Below are positions 42,795-50,424 of a stretch of DNA of 64,000 bases, one piece after another. The position numbers and the translations under genes are program-made. The stretch's first letter is position 1. Each line of letters begins with the position of its first letter. Source of the stretch: Bacillus sp. FJAT-29790 (lineage in GTDB: Bacteria > Bacillota > Bacilli > Bacillales > Cytobacillaceae); contig NZ_JAHNZZ010000001.1 in NCBI RefSeq assembly GCF_019039215.1, positions 21,872 through 85,871 on the forward strand, written 5' to 3'. Below the pieces are notes generated by a model. The model worked only from the letters and a program-made list of their open reading frames with translations, was not told the DNA's origin and did not search any database.

Positions 42795-43286
42795 TTAACG
42801 ATAATTCACAAATTGTACATCAACGGTTAAGTCTGCTTCTTTTACGGCGGCAATGATTTGTTGCAGATCATCGCGGTTCTTTCCAGTCACTCGGACTTGA
42901 TCATCTTGAACCTGACTTTTCACTTTTAATCCGCTATTTTTAATAAGCGTATTAATTTTTTTTGCGTTGTCTTTATCAATTCCTTGAGCAATTTTCGCTC
43001 TTTGGCGAACGGTCCCGCCGGAAGCACCTTCAAGCTTTCCATAATCTAGATTTTTAATTGGGATGCCACGCTTAATCATTTTGCTAAATAAGACGTCTTT
43101 CAGCTGGCCGAGCTTGTACTCATCATCGGATATTAGGACGAGCTCCTCTTTATCAAGGGTGACATTACTTTTGCTGCCTTTAAAGTCGTAGCGGGTTTGA
43201 ATTTCCTTCATGGCAATATTAATCGCATTTGTTACCTCGGAAAAATCTACTTTGGATACAATATCAAATGAGCTTTCTTTCGACAT
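42795..43286 (-). CDS. yitK: YajQ-family nucleotide-binding protein YitK
   Basis: A 163-residue UPF0234/YajQ protein starting [20 protein letters not shown], with the ferredoxin-like repeats [20 protein letters not shown] and [20 protein letters not shown]. Some YajQ proteins bind cyclic di-GMP, which is of interest beside the EAL protein at 36.7 kb but is not shown for YitK. Divergent from cvfB, in the same order as yitK-yitL of B. subtilis. AGGAGGCAGC precedes the ATG. Confidence 0.9.
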   Translation of the reverse strand: MSKESSFDIVSKVDFSEVTNAINIAMKEIQTRYDFKGSKSNVTLDKEELVLISDDEYKLGQLKDVLFSKMIKRGIPIKNLDYGKLEGASGGTVRQRAKIAQGIDKDNAKKINTLIKNSGLKVKSQVQDDQVRVTGKNRDDLQQIIAAVKEADLTVDVQFVNYR

Positions 43287-43472
43287 GGATAGCTGCCTCC
43301 TTATACTTCAGTTCTTTTCTAAAAAGCACATTGCAAAGAACGCCTTTAGAAAAGAAGTTTCACTTTATTAATTAATTATAGTAAAATATAGCAGGCTAAA
43401 CAACTTTAGGTGACATTAATGAAATTTATATAATTGGAAGACTGCAGTTATTTGGATGAAGGAGGATTTTAT

Positions 43473-44339
43473 ATGGCTTTAAATGAATTTATTGGTCGTT
43501 CGGTTAAGTTGACGGTTGAGAGACAGGCTGAATTTGGCCACTTTTTATCGGATGGCAATGAAGATGTGCTTTTACACAAAAATGATACGGATTTGGAATT
43601 GGAAGAAGGACAGGAAATTGAGGCTTTTCTATACATAGATTCAAGGGGAAGGATTGCAGCGACAACGACGATTCCTGAGGTAACAACGGAAACGTATGGC
43701 TGGGCACAGGTTTGTGATGTGAAGCCGGGAATTGGTGTCTTTATGTATATTGGCATAAATAAGGACATGCTGCTCGGAGAAGAAGATCTGCCCGTGCATC
43801 AATCTGTTTGGCCTAAAAAGGGGGATATGCTGTATATTACGCTTAGAGTCAACAGAAATGATCGTATATATGTAAAGGTAGCCACTGACCCTATAATTGA
43901 AGAAATTTCTGTGAAAGCAACAAGGGAAGATTTCAATAAAAATATTCATGGCCATATATATCGTACGGCGAAAGTCGGCAGCTGGATCTATACAGCAGAG
44001 GGATATAAAGGTTTTATCCATGAATCACAACGAAAAACCGAACCGCGGATTGGTGAAAAAGTGGAAGGCCGGATTATTGATGTCAAAGAGGACGGGACAA
44101 TCAACGTTTCATTAACACCGAGAAAGCAGGAGGCACTTGATGAGGATTCAGAAATCATTCTGACCTATTTAGCTTCCCGTAACGGTGCAATGCCTTATGG
44201 GGATAAAAGTGCGCCAGAGGACATACAAGAGCGTTTCAAGCTAAGCAAAGCCTCATTTAAGCGTGCGCTTGGCCGTTTAATGAAAGATGGAAAGGTTTAT
44301 CAGGAAGAGGGATGGACGTATATAAAGCAGGAAAAATAA
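43473..44339 (+). CDS. cvfB: S1 RNA-binding protein CvfB (YitL)
   Basis: A 288-residue protein with two or three S1-like OB domains and a C-terminal winged helix (about 220-285, SKASFKRALGRLMKDGKVYQ). The N-terminus MALNEFIGRSVKLTVERQAE and the S1 stretch GEKVEGRIIDVKEDGTINVS fit the CvfB/YitL family, which in Staphylococcus aureus influences virulence-gene expression through RNA. The ATG at 43473 has GGAGG 9 bp upstream. An earlier ATG at 43434 lacks a site. A hairpin follows the stop. Confidence 0.9.
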   Translation: MALNEFIGRSVKLTVERQAEFGHFLSDGNEDVLLHKNDTDLELEEGQEIEAFLYIDSRGRIAATTTIPEVTTETYGWAQVCDVKPGIGVFMYIGINKDMLLGEEDLPVHQSVWPKKGDMLYITLRVNRNDRIYVKVATDPIIEEISVKATREDFNKNIHGHIYRTAKVGSWIYTAEGYKGFIHESQRKTEPRIGEKVEGRIIDVKEDGTINVSLTPRKQEALDEDSEIILTYLASRNGAMPYGDKSAPEDIQERFKLSKASFKRALGRLMKDGKVYQEEGWTYIKQEK

Positions 44340-44372
44340 ATGAGCAAGCATCTGCTTGCTCGTTTATTTTAA
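44333..44372. terminator. Terminator after cvfB
   Basis: AATAAATGAGCAAGCA pairs with TGCTTGCTCGTTTATT around a two- to three-base loop. The strong stem is T-rich on both strands and is shared with the convergent DUF3941 gene. Confidence 0.85.
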
Positions 44373-44500
44373 ATATGATCCGTCTTTTTAGAATATTGAT
44401 TTTTCCCTGCTTTCCTGTTTTTATCACGCATCATATTTTTTTCATGGCGAAGGGCATTGTTATCCTTTGCCTTTTTATCATTATCAGAAGTATGGGGCAT
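44369..44500 (-). CDS. DUF3941-like small protein, 43 aa
   Basis: A 43-residue, very hydrophilic protein: MPHTSDNDKKAKDNNALRHE, continuing to a tail with KAGKNQYSKKTDHI. I recall this pattern (NDKKAKDNNA...HEKNMMR...SKKTDH) from the short Bacillaceae DUF3941 family of unknown function. AAAGGAG lies 10 bp before the ATG. It converges on cvfB and shares its terminator. Confidence 0.75.
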   Translation of the reverse strand: MPHTSDNDKKAKDNNALRHEKNMMRDKNRKAGKNQYSKKTDHI

Positions 44501-44632
44501 AATGTAAATACTCCTTTCCATTTTTTGATAAAAATTCGATTTTCATTTTGCTCATTAAAGTTGCTGCACTTTATTGTCTGTCAAAATGAAAAGGAGTATA
44601 CATTCTAGAAGTGAGAGGCTAGATATGGAAAA

Positions 44633-44664
44633 TGAAGCAATCGGAGAGTGACCGATTGCTTCAT
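44633..44664 (-). terminator. Terminator of yitS
   Basis: GAAGCAATCGG pairs with CCGATTGCTTC, located 12 bp downstream of the minus-strand yitS stop. Confidence 0.75.
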
Positions 44665-44675
44665 TCGTTACTTAC

Positions 44676-45539
44676 TTATAAAGGGTTCACCTTATTTAAA
44701 AAGAATATCGCAATCGTGCCTGATCCTGTATGGGACCCAATTGCTGATCCGATCGAAGAAATATAGAAATCTTTAGCGTTTAATTCCTGCGCAATAAGCT
44801 CTTTCATTTCTAATGCTGTTTCTTCATCGTCCGCATGGCTGATGCCGATTACCTGGCTGTCCAGCGATTCGCCTCTTTCCTTCATTAATTCAATAATGCG
44901 GCGAAGGAGTTTCTTTTTCCCGCGGAGTTTTTCGATTGGAACAAGTTTTCCATCTTCTACATTTAGGAGCGGCTTAATGTTAAGCAAACCGCCTAAAAAT
45001 GCAGATGCTTTAGAAACACGTCCGCCTTTTGCAAGGTAATCAAGATCATGTACCGTAAATAAATGCTCCATATGTTGACAGCGGAATTCAATATCCTTTA
45101 AGATATCTTCTTTGGACATATTTTCCTTTGCAAGTTTTACGGCTTCTTTAACAATTAGGCCGCACCCGAGTGAAGCACATTTCGTATCTACGATCGTTAA
45201 GTTGAAATCAGGATAAGTTTCTTTCACTTGGTTGCGTATCATAACAGCCGCTTGGTATGTACCTGATAATTCGGAAGAAAATGCGATATAAATGCCATCT
45301 TCATTATTTTTCGCCATCTTTGTAAATGCTTCTTCAAATGCAAGTGGGGAAGCTTGAGAAGTTTTAGGAATCTTGCCTTCTCGGATAGCTAGATATACTG
45401 TTTTAGGGTCAATCGTTACAAGATCTTCATATTCGGTCTCATTTAAATGGACTTTTAATGGAAAAAGTGTGACGTCATTCTCTTCAAAAAAGCTTAAAGG
45501 CAAATCACACGCGCTGTCAGCCAATATTTTTACTGACAT
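44676..45539 (-). CDS. yitS: DegV-family fatty-acid-binding protein YitS
   Basis: A 287-residue two-domain DegV (FakB-like) protein. It begins VKILADSACDLP and shows SQASPLAFEEAF, the fatty-acid-site serines in FSSELSGTYQAAVMI and SIGSAIGSHTGSGTIAIFFL at the C-terminus. Family members present fatty acids to the kinase FakA for incorporation into phospholipid. Same place as yitS in B. subtilis, next to yitT. CAGGTGA lies 6 bp before the ATG. Confidence 0.9.
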   Translation of the reverse strand: MSVKILADSACDLPLSFFEENDVTLFPLKVHLNETEYEDLVTIDPKTVYLAIREGKIPKTSQASPLAFEEAFTKMAKNNEDGIYIAFSSELSGTYQAAVMIRNQVKETYPDFNLTIVDTKCASLGCGLIVKEAVKLAKENMSKEDILKDIEFRCQHMEHLFTVHDLDYLAKGGRVSKASAFLGGLLNIKPLLNVEDGKLVPIEKLRGKKKLLRRIIELMKERGESLDSQVIGISHADDEETALEMKELIAQELNAKDFYISSIGSAIGSHTGSGTIAIFFLNKVNPL

Positions 45540-45653
45540 TCATATTCACCTGCTTTCCAAACGATATATGCTTTAAGTTTATAGAAATTAGTAAGAAAAG
45601 ACAATAAAATAGGCCAATTTTGGAAAGAGTAAAAAACTCTCAGGAGGTTTCAT

Positions 45654-46484
45654 ATGGTTTGGTTGGAAACGAAAAAAATAATTGTTGTACTAATTGGTGC
45701 GTTATTAAATGCAATTGCCATGAATTTCTTCCTAATCCCCGCTAATATTTATGCAAGTGGATTTGCAGGAGCGGCACAGTTGTTATCAAGTGTTTTCGGA
45801 GGGAATGTCTCAACAGGGATATTGCTTTTTTTATTAAATATTCCTGTGGCAATTCTTGGATGGAAAAAGGTGGGGAAATCATTTACTCTTTATAGTTTTA
45901 TAAGCGTATTTACCATGTCGTTTTTTATGGAGGTAATCCCGATTACACAACTCTCTGATGACATATTATTAAATGCTGTCTTTGGCGGGGTTATTGCGGC
46001 AGTAGGAGTGGGGATGACGTTGAAATGGGGAGCATCAACAGGGGGGATGGACATCATCGCCATGGTCCTTTCTCGAATGAATGATAAGCCTGTAGGCATC
46101 TATTTCTTTACATTAAATTCAATTATCATTATTACGGCCGGAGCATTGTATGGCGGGGAAAAAGCATTGTACACAATTGTTGCGTTATATGCGACAACGA
46201 GGGTAATTGATGCGATTCATACAAGACATGTTAAATTAACTGCAATGATCATTACGAAAAAGGCTGAAGAAATGAAAAAAGCGATTCATGAAAAAATGGT
46301 TCGCGGGATTACAACGATTCCGGCAAAAGGGGCATTTTCGAATGAAGATAAAGAAATGATGATGATTGTCATCACACGCTACGAATTATTTGATCTCAAA
46401 AGAATAATTCAAGAAGTAGATCCACAAGCTTTTACTAATATTGTGCAAACAGTTGGTGTTTTTGGCTTCTTCCGCAAGGATTGA
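45654..46484 (+). CDS. yitT: YitT-family membrane protein
   Basis: A 276-residue protein with five hydrophobic helices in the first 180 residues. They include FFLIPANIYASGFAGAAQLL and the typical LKWGASTGGMDIIAMVLSR. A cytoplasmic DUF2179 domain (about 195-275, containing HTRHVKLTAMIITKKAEEM) follows. The transport substrate is unknown. CAGGAGG is 6 bp before the ATG. Order and length match B. subtilis yitT. Confidence 0.9.
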   Translation: MVWLETKKIIVVLIGALLNAIAMNFFLIPANIYASGFAGAAQLLSSVFGGNVSTGILLFLLNIPVAILGWKKVGKSFTLYSFISVFTMSFFMEVIPITQLSDDILLNAVFGGVIAAVGVGMTLKWGASTGGMDIIAMVLSRMNDKPVGIYFFTLNSIIIITAGALYGGEKALYTIVALYATTRVIDAIHTRHVKLTAMIITKKAEEMKKAIHEKMVRGITTIPAKGAFSNEDKEMMMIVITRYELFDLKRIIQEVDPQAFTNIVQTVGVFGFFRKD

Positions 46485-46505
46485 ATACAGTCTGGAGGGT
46501 TCATT

Positions 46506-46922
46506 ATGCTTCGGGTTATTTTTGCGTTTGTTTTAGTATTGAGTTTGTTGCCTATGCAATATTTGAATGCAGCTGAAGAGGATCGATCATTCTTTGGATT
46601 TGAAATAACTGATAGTTCGAGTGAAAATCCGGCATTTAGAAATGTAAAAGTAATTGGGGGAAAAGGGAGTTATGTCATAACCGGAGAAACACGGCCAGTA
46701 AATAGGGAATACTTCTATACTGTGGACGATGGCCATAAAGAATTAATTTCAGTCAAAAAAGAAAATACCAAGCTGAACTTTCCAAATTGGTCCCCCTTTA
46801 GGATTGAAGTGAATATACCGAGGGAGAAGCTGCCGCAAAATGGAACGCTTATTCTAAATTTATTTGAGCGGAGCCATGATGGAAAGGTGATCAATACTTT
46901 TCCCGTTATCCTAGTCCAATAA
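46506..46922 (+). CDS. Secreted protein with a Gmad2-like immunoglobulin fold
   Basis: A 138-residue exported protein: signal peptide at 1-22 (ending YLNAAEE), then one beta-rich domain. FRNVKVIGGKGSYVITGETR, FYTVDDGH, SPFRIEVNIP and LNLFERSHDGKVINTFPVIL follow the plan of the Gmad2 domain seen in spore-germination and lipoprotein contexts. It starts 21 bp after yitT and may be cotranscribed. B. subtilis has the proteinase inhibitor gene ipi at this place, but this protein does not resemble it. The function is unknown. Confidence 0.65.
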   Translation: MLRVIFAFVLVLSLLPMQYLNAAEEDRSFFGFEITDSSSENPAFRNVKVIGGKGSYVITGETRPVNREYFYTVDDGHKELISVKKENTKLNFPNWSPFRIEVNIPREKLPQNGTLILNLFERSHDGKVINTFPVILVQ

Positions 46923-46959
46923 CTCAAAAAGCTGACACAATTTGTGCCAGCTTTTTCGG

Positions 46960-47160
46960 TCATTCGGAAGTATTTGAACTTAACTGATCCAGTTCTTGTT
47001 GCATTTCTTGGAGCTGCGCTTGTTCTGCTCTTGTCGAATTGGCATAGGCAGAACTCAGAGCGTTTTTTGCTTGAGAAATCGCCATTTGCTGCGTTACATG
47101 ATCAGCATTTTTAGCCATATTCACAGAACGTCTCGCCTCTTGAAACAATCTGTTACCCAT
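46960..47160 (-). CDS. Small DUF3813-like protein, 66 aa
   Basis: A 66-residue helical protein starting MGNRLFQEARRSVNMAKNAD and ending in a glutamine-rich coiled segment (AQLQEMQQELDQLSSN). I recall the DUF3813 family with this opening. The function is unknown. Its ATG immediately follows the stop codon of the 50-aa gene upstream, and its ribosome binding site GGAGG lies inside that gene's last codons, so the two are translated together. Confidence 0.75.
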   Translation of the reverse strand: MGNRLFQEARRSVNMAKNADHVTQQMAISQAKNALSSAYANSTRAEQAQLQEMQQELDQLSSNTSE

Positions 47161-47313
47161 TTATATTCCTCCAAGAGAAGATTCTTTCACATTGGCCATC
47201 TTTTGCGCCTCGGCCTCAGCGTATGTCATGTGATAAGGGATACGTTCAGCATGCTTAGTAACAGAATCTACACCCTGTTGCACAAAGCGTTTCGATTTAT
47301 TACGTCTACCCAT
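47161..47313 (-). CDS. Small hypothetical protein, 50 aa, coupled to the DUF3813-like gene
   Basis: A 50-residue basic protein: MGRRNKSKRFVQQGVDSVTK, then HAERIPYHMTYAEAEAQKMA. The ribosome binding site GGAGGGGATTCGA precedes the ATG, and the stop TAA abuts the ATG of the next gene. I do not recognise a named family. The good site, the coupled junction and the co-oriented neighbour support a real gene. It lies between the yitT-side genes and yitU, in a spot where B. subtilis also carries small genes. Confidence 0.65.
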   Translation of the reverse strand: MGRRNKSKRFVQQGVDSVTKHAERIPYHMTYAEAEAQKMANVKESSLGGI

Positions 47314-47457
47314 TCGAATCCCCTCCAAATGAAGTTTGTACGAAACAGCATTCTGCTGCTTCGTTAATTAGTATTCTCCAAACCGCAGTTTTAAAAAGGG
47401 GAATATTTTGGACAATTTTTGAAAAATAAAGAACGGAATCTTTAGGGAAGCAATAAT

Positions 47458-48276
47458 TTAAAATAATTTCAAGTTCAACAAATCATTTAAATACACGCCG
47501 ACACCATCTTCTTCATTCGTTAACGTGAGTTCATTTGCAACTGTTTTTACTTGATCAATCGCATTTCCCATTGCAACACCGCGACCGGCATATTCGAGCA
47601 TTTCAAGATCATTATCTTCATCCCCAAAGGCAATAATTCGCTCGGGCGGAATTTGGAAATAATCGGCTGCTCGTTTCAGCCCAACAGCTTTATTTAATCC
47701 AAATTTTACGATTTCAATGACATGCCATGGAGCAGCCCAGCTGCGGTGGTCAATTACTTCAGCATGAACATTCGAGAGGTGATCCCGGATGGTTTTGACA
47801 TGCTGCTCATCAGTATGAATTAACAAACTCGTTGGGGAAGCTTTCAAGAAATTTCGCAGATCTCCTGTTGTGACATTTGGTTCGCCAAATCCAAATATAT
47901 CTAAAAGCTTTTCATCGTGATAATGAAAATATACATCATCGATCACTTCAGCAATAATATTGTGGAATTGAAAAGAGCTGCAGGCTTCTACGATATCTTT
48001 CGCGACATTAACTTCTAGTGGGGAATGGTATACACCCCATTTATGATCCTTTGGATGGTGCACAAATGCCCCGTTAAAATTGACAATCGGGGTATCCAAA
48101 TTCATTTCTTTATAATATATCTCACTTGAGCGAAAAGGCCTTCCAGTTGCGATCATGACGATATGGCCTTGTTCACGGGCCTTTTGAATCACATTTTTTG
48201 TTTTTATTGAAATGGTTTTATCATCTTTTAATAACGTTCCATCGAGATCCAATGCAATTAAATGTTTTTCTGCCAT
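47458..48276 (-). CDS. yitU: HAD-superfamily Cof-type phosphatase YitU
   Basis: A 272-residue HAD phosphatase of subclass IIB. Motif I is ALDLDGTLLKDD (about 8-19), motif II ATGRPF, the C2 cap covers about 85-185, and motif III/IV read FGDEDNDLEMLEYAG (about 220-234). It should dephosphorylate small metabolites. YitU and relatives act on the flavin precursor ARPP in B. subtilis, but the substrate here is inferred. The ATG at 48276 has GAAGGTG 6 bp upstream. Confidence 0.9.
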   Translation of the reverse strand: MAEKHLIALDLDGTLLKDDKTISIKTKNVIQKAREQGHIVMIATGRPFRSSEIYYKEMNLDTPIVNFNGAFVHHPKDHKWGVYHSPLEVNVAKDIVEACSSFQFHNIIAEVIDDVYFHYHDEKLLDIFGFGEPNVTTGDLRNFLKASPTSLLIHTDEQHVKTIRDHLSNVHAEVIDHRSWAAPWHVIEIVKFGLNKAVGLKRAADYFQIPPERIIAFGDEDNDLEMLEYAGRGVAMGNAIDQVKTVANELTLTNEEDGVGVYLNDLLNLKLF

Positions 48277-48478
48277 AATAACACCTTCTTTATACATATT
48301 TTTCTAAATATAAGTGTAAAGGTTTGAGAAAAAAAAAGTTCGCATGTTACACTAAAAATAAGAAGTGTTCATTTCATTACCACTATGTTAACAAATATAT
48401 TAGTCTTTTGTAATCAAACTTGCTTCAATCGCAAAACTTTACATAATATAAAGATTGCTTTACTCAGGAGGCGTTAAG

Positions 48479-49246
48479 TTGGTTATTATTGAAAATATAA
48501 AAATTACGGACATCCCTGTTTTGCATATTGCAGACCAAAAGAAATCAAGAGAAAAACTTCCATTCATTATTTTTATACATGGGTTTACAAGTGCAAAGGA
48601 GCATAACCTTCATTACGCTTATTTATTGGCTGAAAAGGGATTTCGGGTCATTCTTCCGGAGGCTCTTTATCATGGTGAAAGAAATAACGGTCTTTCCGGG
48701 CACGACTTAAACATTCAGTTTTGGGAAATTGTCATTCGCACGATCGATGAGCTGGAAATCCTAAAGCACTCGTTCGAAGAAGAAAAATTAATCGATCCGT
48801 CCAGAATTGGGCTTGTTGGCACATCCATGGGCGGCATTGTCACATTAGGGGCCCTTACAAAATACGAATGGGTCAAAACGGCAGCAAGTTTAATGGGAAT
48901 GCCCTACTATGAAAAGTTTGCTCTTTCACAGATAGATGCAATGAGAAAGAAAGGAATGGAAATCCCAGTTCAAGAGGATGAAATCGCTCAATTAATGGAG
49001 AAGTTAAAAGAACTTGATTTAAGCTTACAGCCTGAAAAATTGGAAAATAAACCACTTCTTTTTTGGCATGGGAAGCAAGATACAGTTGTCCCTTACTCGT
49101 ATACATATCATTTTTATGAAACCATTAGACCACTTTATTATCAGGAACCGGAAAAGCTTCAATTCATTGGAGAAGAAAACGCTGGCCATAAAGTTAGTAC
49201 GAAAGGTGTTATTGAAACCGTAAAATGGTTTGAGACTTATCTATGA
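48479..49246 (+). CDS. yitV: Alpha/beta hydrolase (esterase) YitV
   Basis: A 255-residue alpha/beta hydrolase: oxyanion strand FIIFIHGFTSAKEH (about 29-42), nucleophile elbow GTSMGG (about 113-118), acid residue in WHGKQDTVVPYSY and histidine in EENAGHKVS. The substrate is unknown. The TTG start at 48479 is chosen because AGGAGG lies 9 bp upstream, as no ATG or GTG fits. Follows yitU and precedes yitW as in B. subtilis. Confidence 0.88.
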   Translation: MVIIENIKITDIPVLHIADQKKSREKLPFIIFIHGFTSAKEHNLHYAYLLAEKGFRVILPEALYHGERNNGLSGHDLNIQFWEIVIRTIDELEILKHSFEEEKLIDPSRIGLVGTSMGGIVTLGALTKYEWVKTAASLMGMPYYEKFALSQIDAMRKKGMEIPVQEDEIAQLMEKLKELDLSLQPEKLENKPLLFWHGKQDTVVPYSYTYHFYETIRPLYYQEPEKLQFIGEENAGHKVSTKGVIETVKWFETYL

Positions 49247-49325
49247 TTTGTATCATACATTTTCATATAGATGTTTGATATGATAGCAGCAGGTATACTT
49301 AAGAAAAATGAAGGAGTGTTGAAAA

Positions 49326-49634
49326 ATGGATCAAGATTTAAAGGATAGCATTATGGGTGCACTTGAGCTAGTTGTTGACCCTGAACTTGGTGTCGATATT
49401 GTCAATCTTGGCTTGGTTTATGATGTGAAAATGGAGGAAAACGGAAAAGCAGTCATAGATATGACTTTAACTTCAATGGGCTGTCCAATGGCCGGCACAA
49501 TAGTTGAAAACGTAAAAAGTGCGATGACAGATATTCCTGAAGTAAAGGAAACTGAAGTGAATATTGTTTGGAATCCGCCATGGTCAAAGGATAAAATGTC
49601 CAGATATGCAAAAATTGCCTTAGGTATTCGATGA
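49326..49634 (+). CDS. yitW: MIP18/SufT-family iron-sulfur assembly protein YitW
   Basis: A 102-residue DUF59 protein with the family sequence VVDPELGVDIVNLGLVYDV (about 16-34), the conserved cysteine in TSMGCPMAG and the WNPPWSKDKMS tail. Relatives help mature iron-sulfur proteins. This is notable because the next genes downstream encode several Fe-S proteins (Fnr, MoaA, a SPASM enzyme). AAGGAGTG is 8 bp before the ATG. Confidence 0.9.
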   Translation: MDQDLKDSIMGALELVVDPELGVDIVNLGLVYDVKMEENGKAVIDMTLTSMGCPMAGTIVENVKSAMTDIPEVKETEVNIVWNPPWSKDKMSRYAKIALGIR

Positions 49635-49649
49635 AAAGGAGAACAATCA

Positions 49650-49988
49650 ATGAAAAATAAGGTAATTTTAGTTAGCTCTGATCAGCTAGGTAAAGGAGAC
49701 AAGGAGCTTGGGGAAGGTGTGCTTGAAACTTTCTTTACTTTACTTAAACAAAGAGACGAACTTCCTAAAGCGATATTTTGCATGAATAGCGGGGTTTTCA
49801 CCTTAACAGAAAATTCGTTTGTTTCTGTTCATCTGAAGGAACTTGAAGAAAAAGGTGTAGAGGTGCTTGCCTGCAAAACATGTGTTGATTATTATGAAGT
49901 CGAAAACAAATTGTTCGCCGGAAAAATAAGCGGTATGCCGTACTTCATTGATTTAGCAGCTAAATACGAGATATTAACCATTTCATAA
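49650..49988 (+). CDS. DsrE/YedF-like sulfurtransferase-fold protein
   Basis: A 112-residue DsrE-fold protein similar to the C-terminal domain of YedF: VILVSSDQLGKGDKELGEGV (about 5-24), FCMNSGVFTLTENS, and LEEKGVEVLACKTCVDYYEV with a CxxC pair at about residues 77-80. No TusA-like N-terminal domain is present. A role in sulfur or selenium relay is possible but unproven. It starts 15 bp after yitW, so the two probably share a transcript. A strong terminator follows. B. subtilis lacks it at this locus. Confidence 0.75.
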   Translation: MKNKVILVSSDQLGKGDKELGEGVLETFFTLLKQRDELPKAIFCMNSGVFTLTENSFVSVHLKELEEKGVEVLACKTCVDYYEVENKLFAGKISGMPYFIDLAAKYEILTIS

Positions 49989-50017
49989 CAGCAGGGAGAC
50001 CTGCTGTTTATTTTTTT
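49988..50017 (+). terminator. Terminator after the DsrE-like gene
   Basis: ACAGCAGG pairs with CCTGCTGT around GAGA and is followed by TTATTTTTTT. Confidence 0.85.
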
Positions 50018-50060
50018 ACATCCATTACTAACCTCCTCCTCAACAATTATTCCCCACGAA

Positions 50061-50103
50061 TGTGAGATTCTTCACTTATCTTCGAAAGAAATTCACCTAT
50101 AAT
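50061..50103 (+). promoter_or_regulatory. Class II Fnr-dependent promoter of the radical SAM gene
   Basis: TGTGAGATTCTTCACT at 50061-50076 matches the Bacillus Fnr box TGTGA-N6-TCACT exactly. TATAAT lies at 50098-50103. The box centre is 34.5 bp from the last base of the -10, which puts it near -41.5 relative to a start at about 50110. No good -35 box is present. Confidence 0.78.
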
Positions 50104-50151
50104 ACTAGTGCATAGAAAATAATTAAAACATAAAACCAGCTTTATTTTTAT

Positions 50152-50384
50152 AGGCTATTTTCGTAAAAGTTTGTTGCTTTTATAATGTGAAATTTATCAA
50201 GTAAATCTGAGTTGATTGGAGCGGAGGGCACTTGACTCCTACGGGAAATAGAGGGAAGCGGGAGACCCCGGAGGCGGTAACGCCGAGGAGGCTCCCGTCC
50301 CTCCCCGCGGAAAGCAAGTGCCCGCAGCGGAAATCAACGGGCAAATTTTGTAGGCTAAAGCAACGATATATGCGAAAACAGCCT
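50152..50384 (+). repeat. Family A repeat, copy 5 (full length), in the leader of the radical SAM gene
   Basis: 233 bp, AGGCTATTTTCGTAAAAGTT to TATATGCGAAAACAGCCT, with the complete GC-rich core. It lies between the Fnr-type promoter and the ATG at 50425, so it should be transcribed as part of a structured 5' leader of about 315 bases. Confidence 0.9.
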
Positions 50385-50424
50385 TTTTATAAACACAGTC
50401 AAGGAAATCTGGAGGGGAATATTT

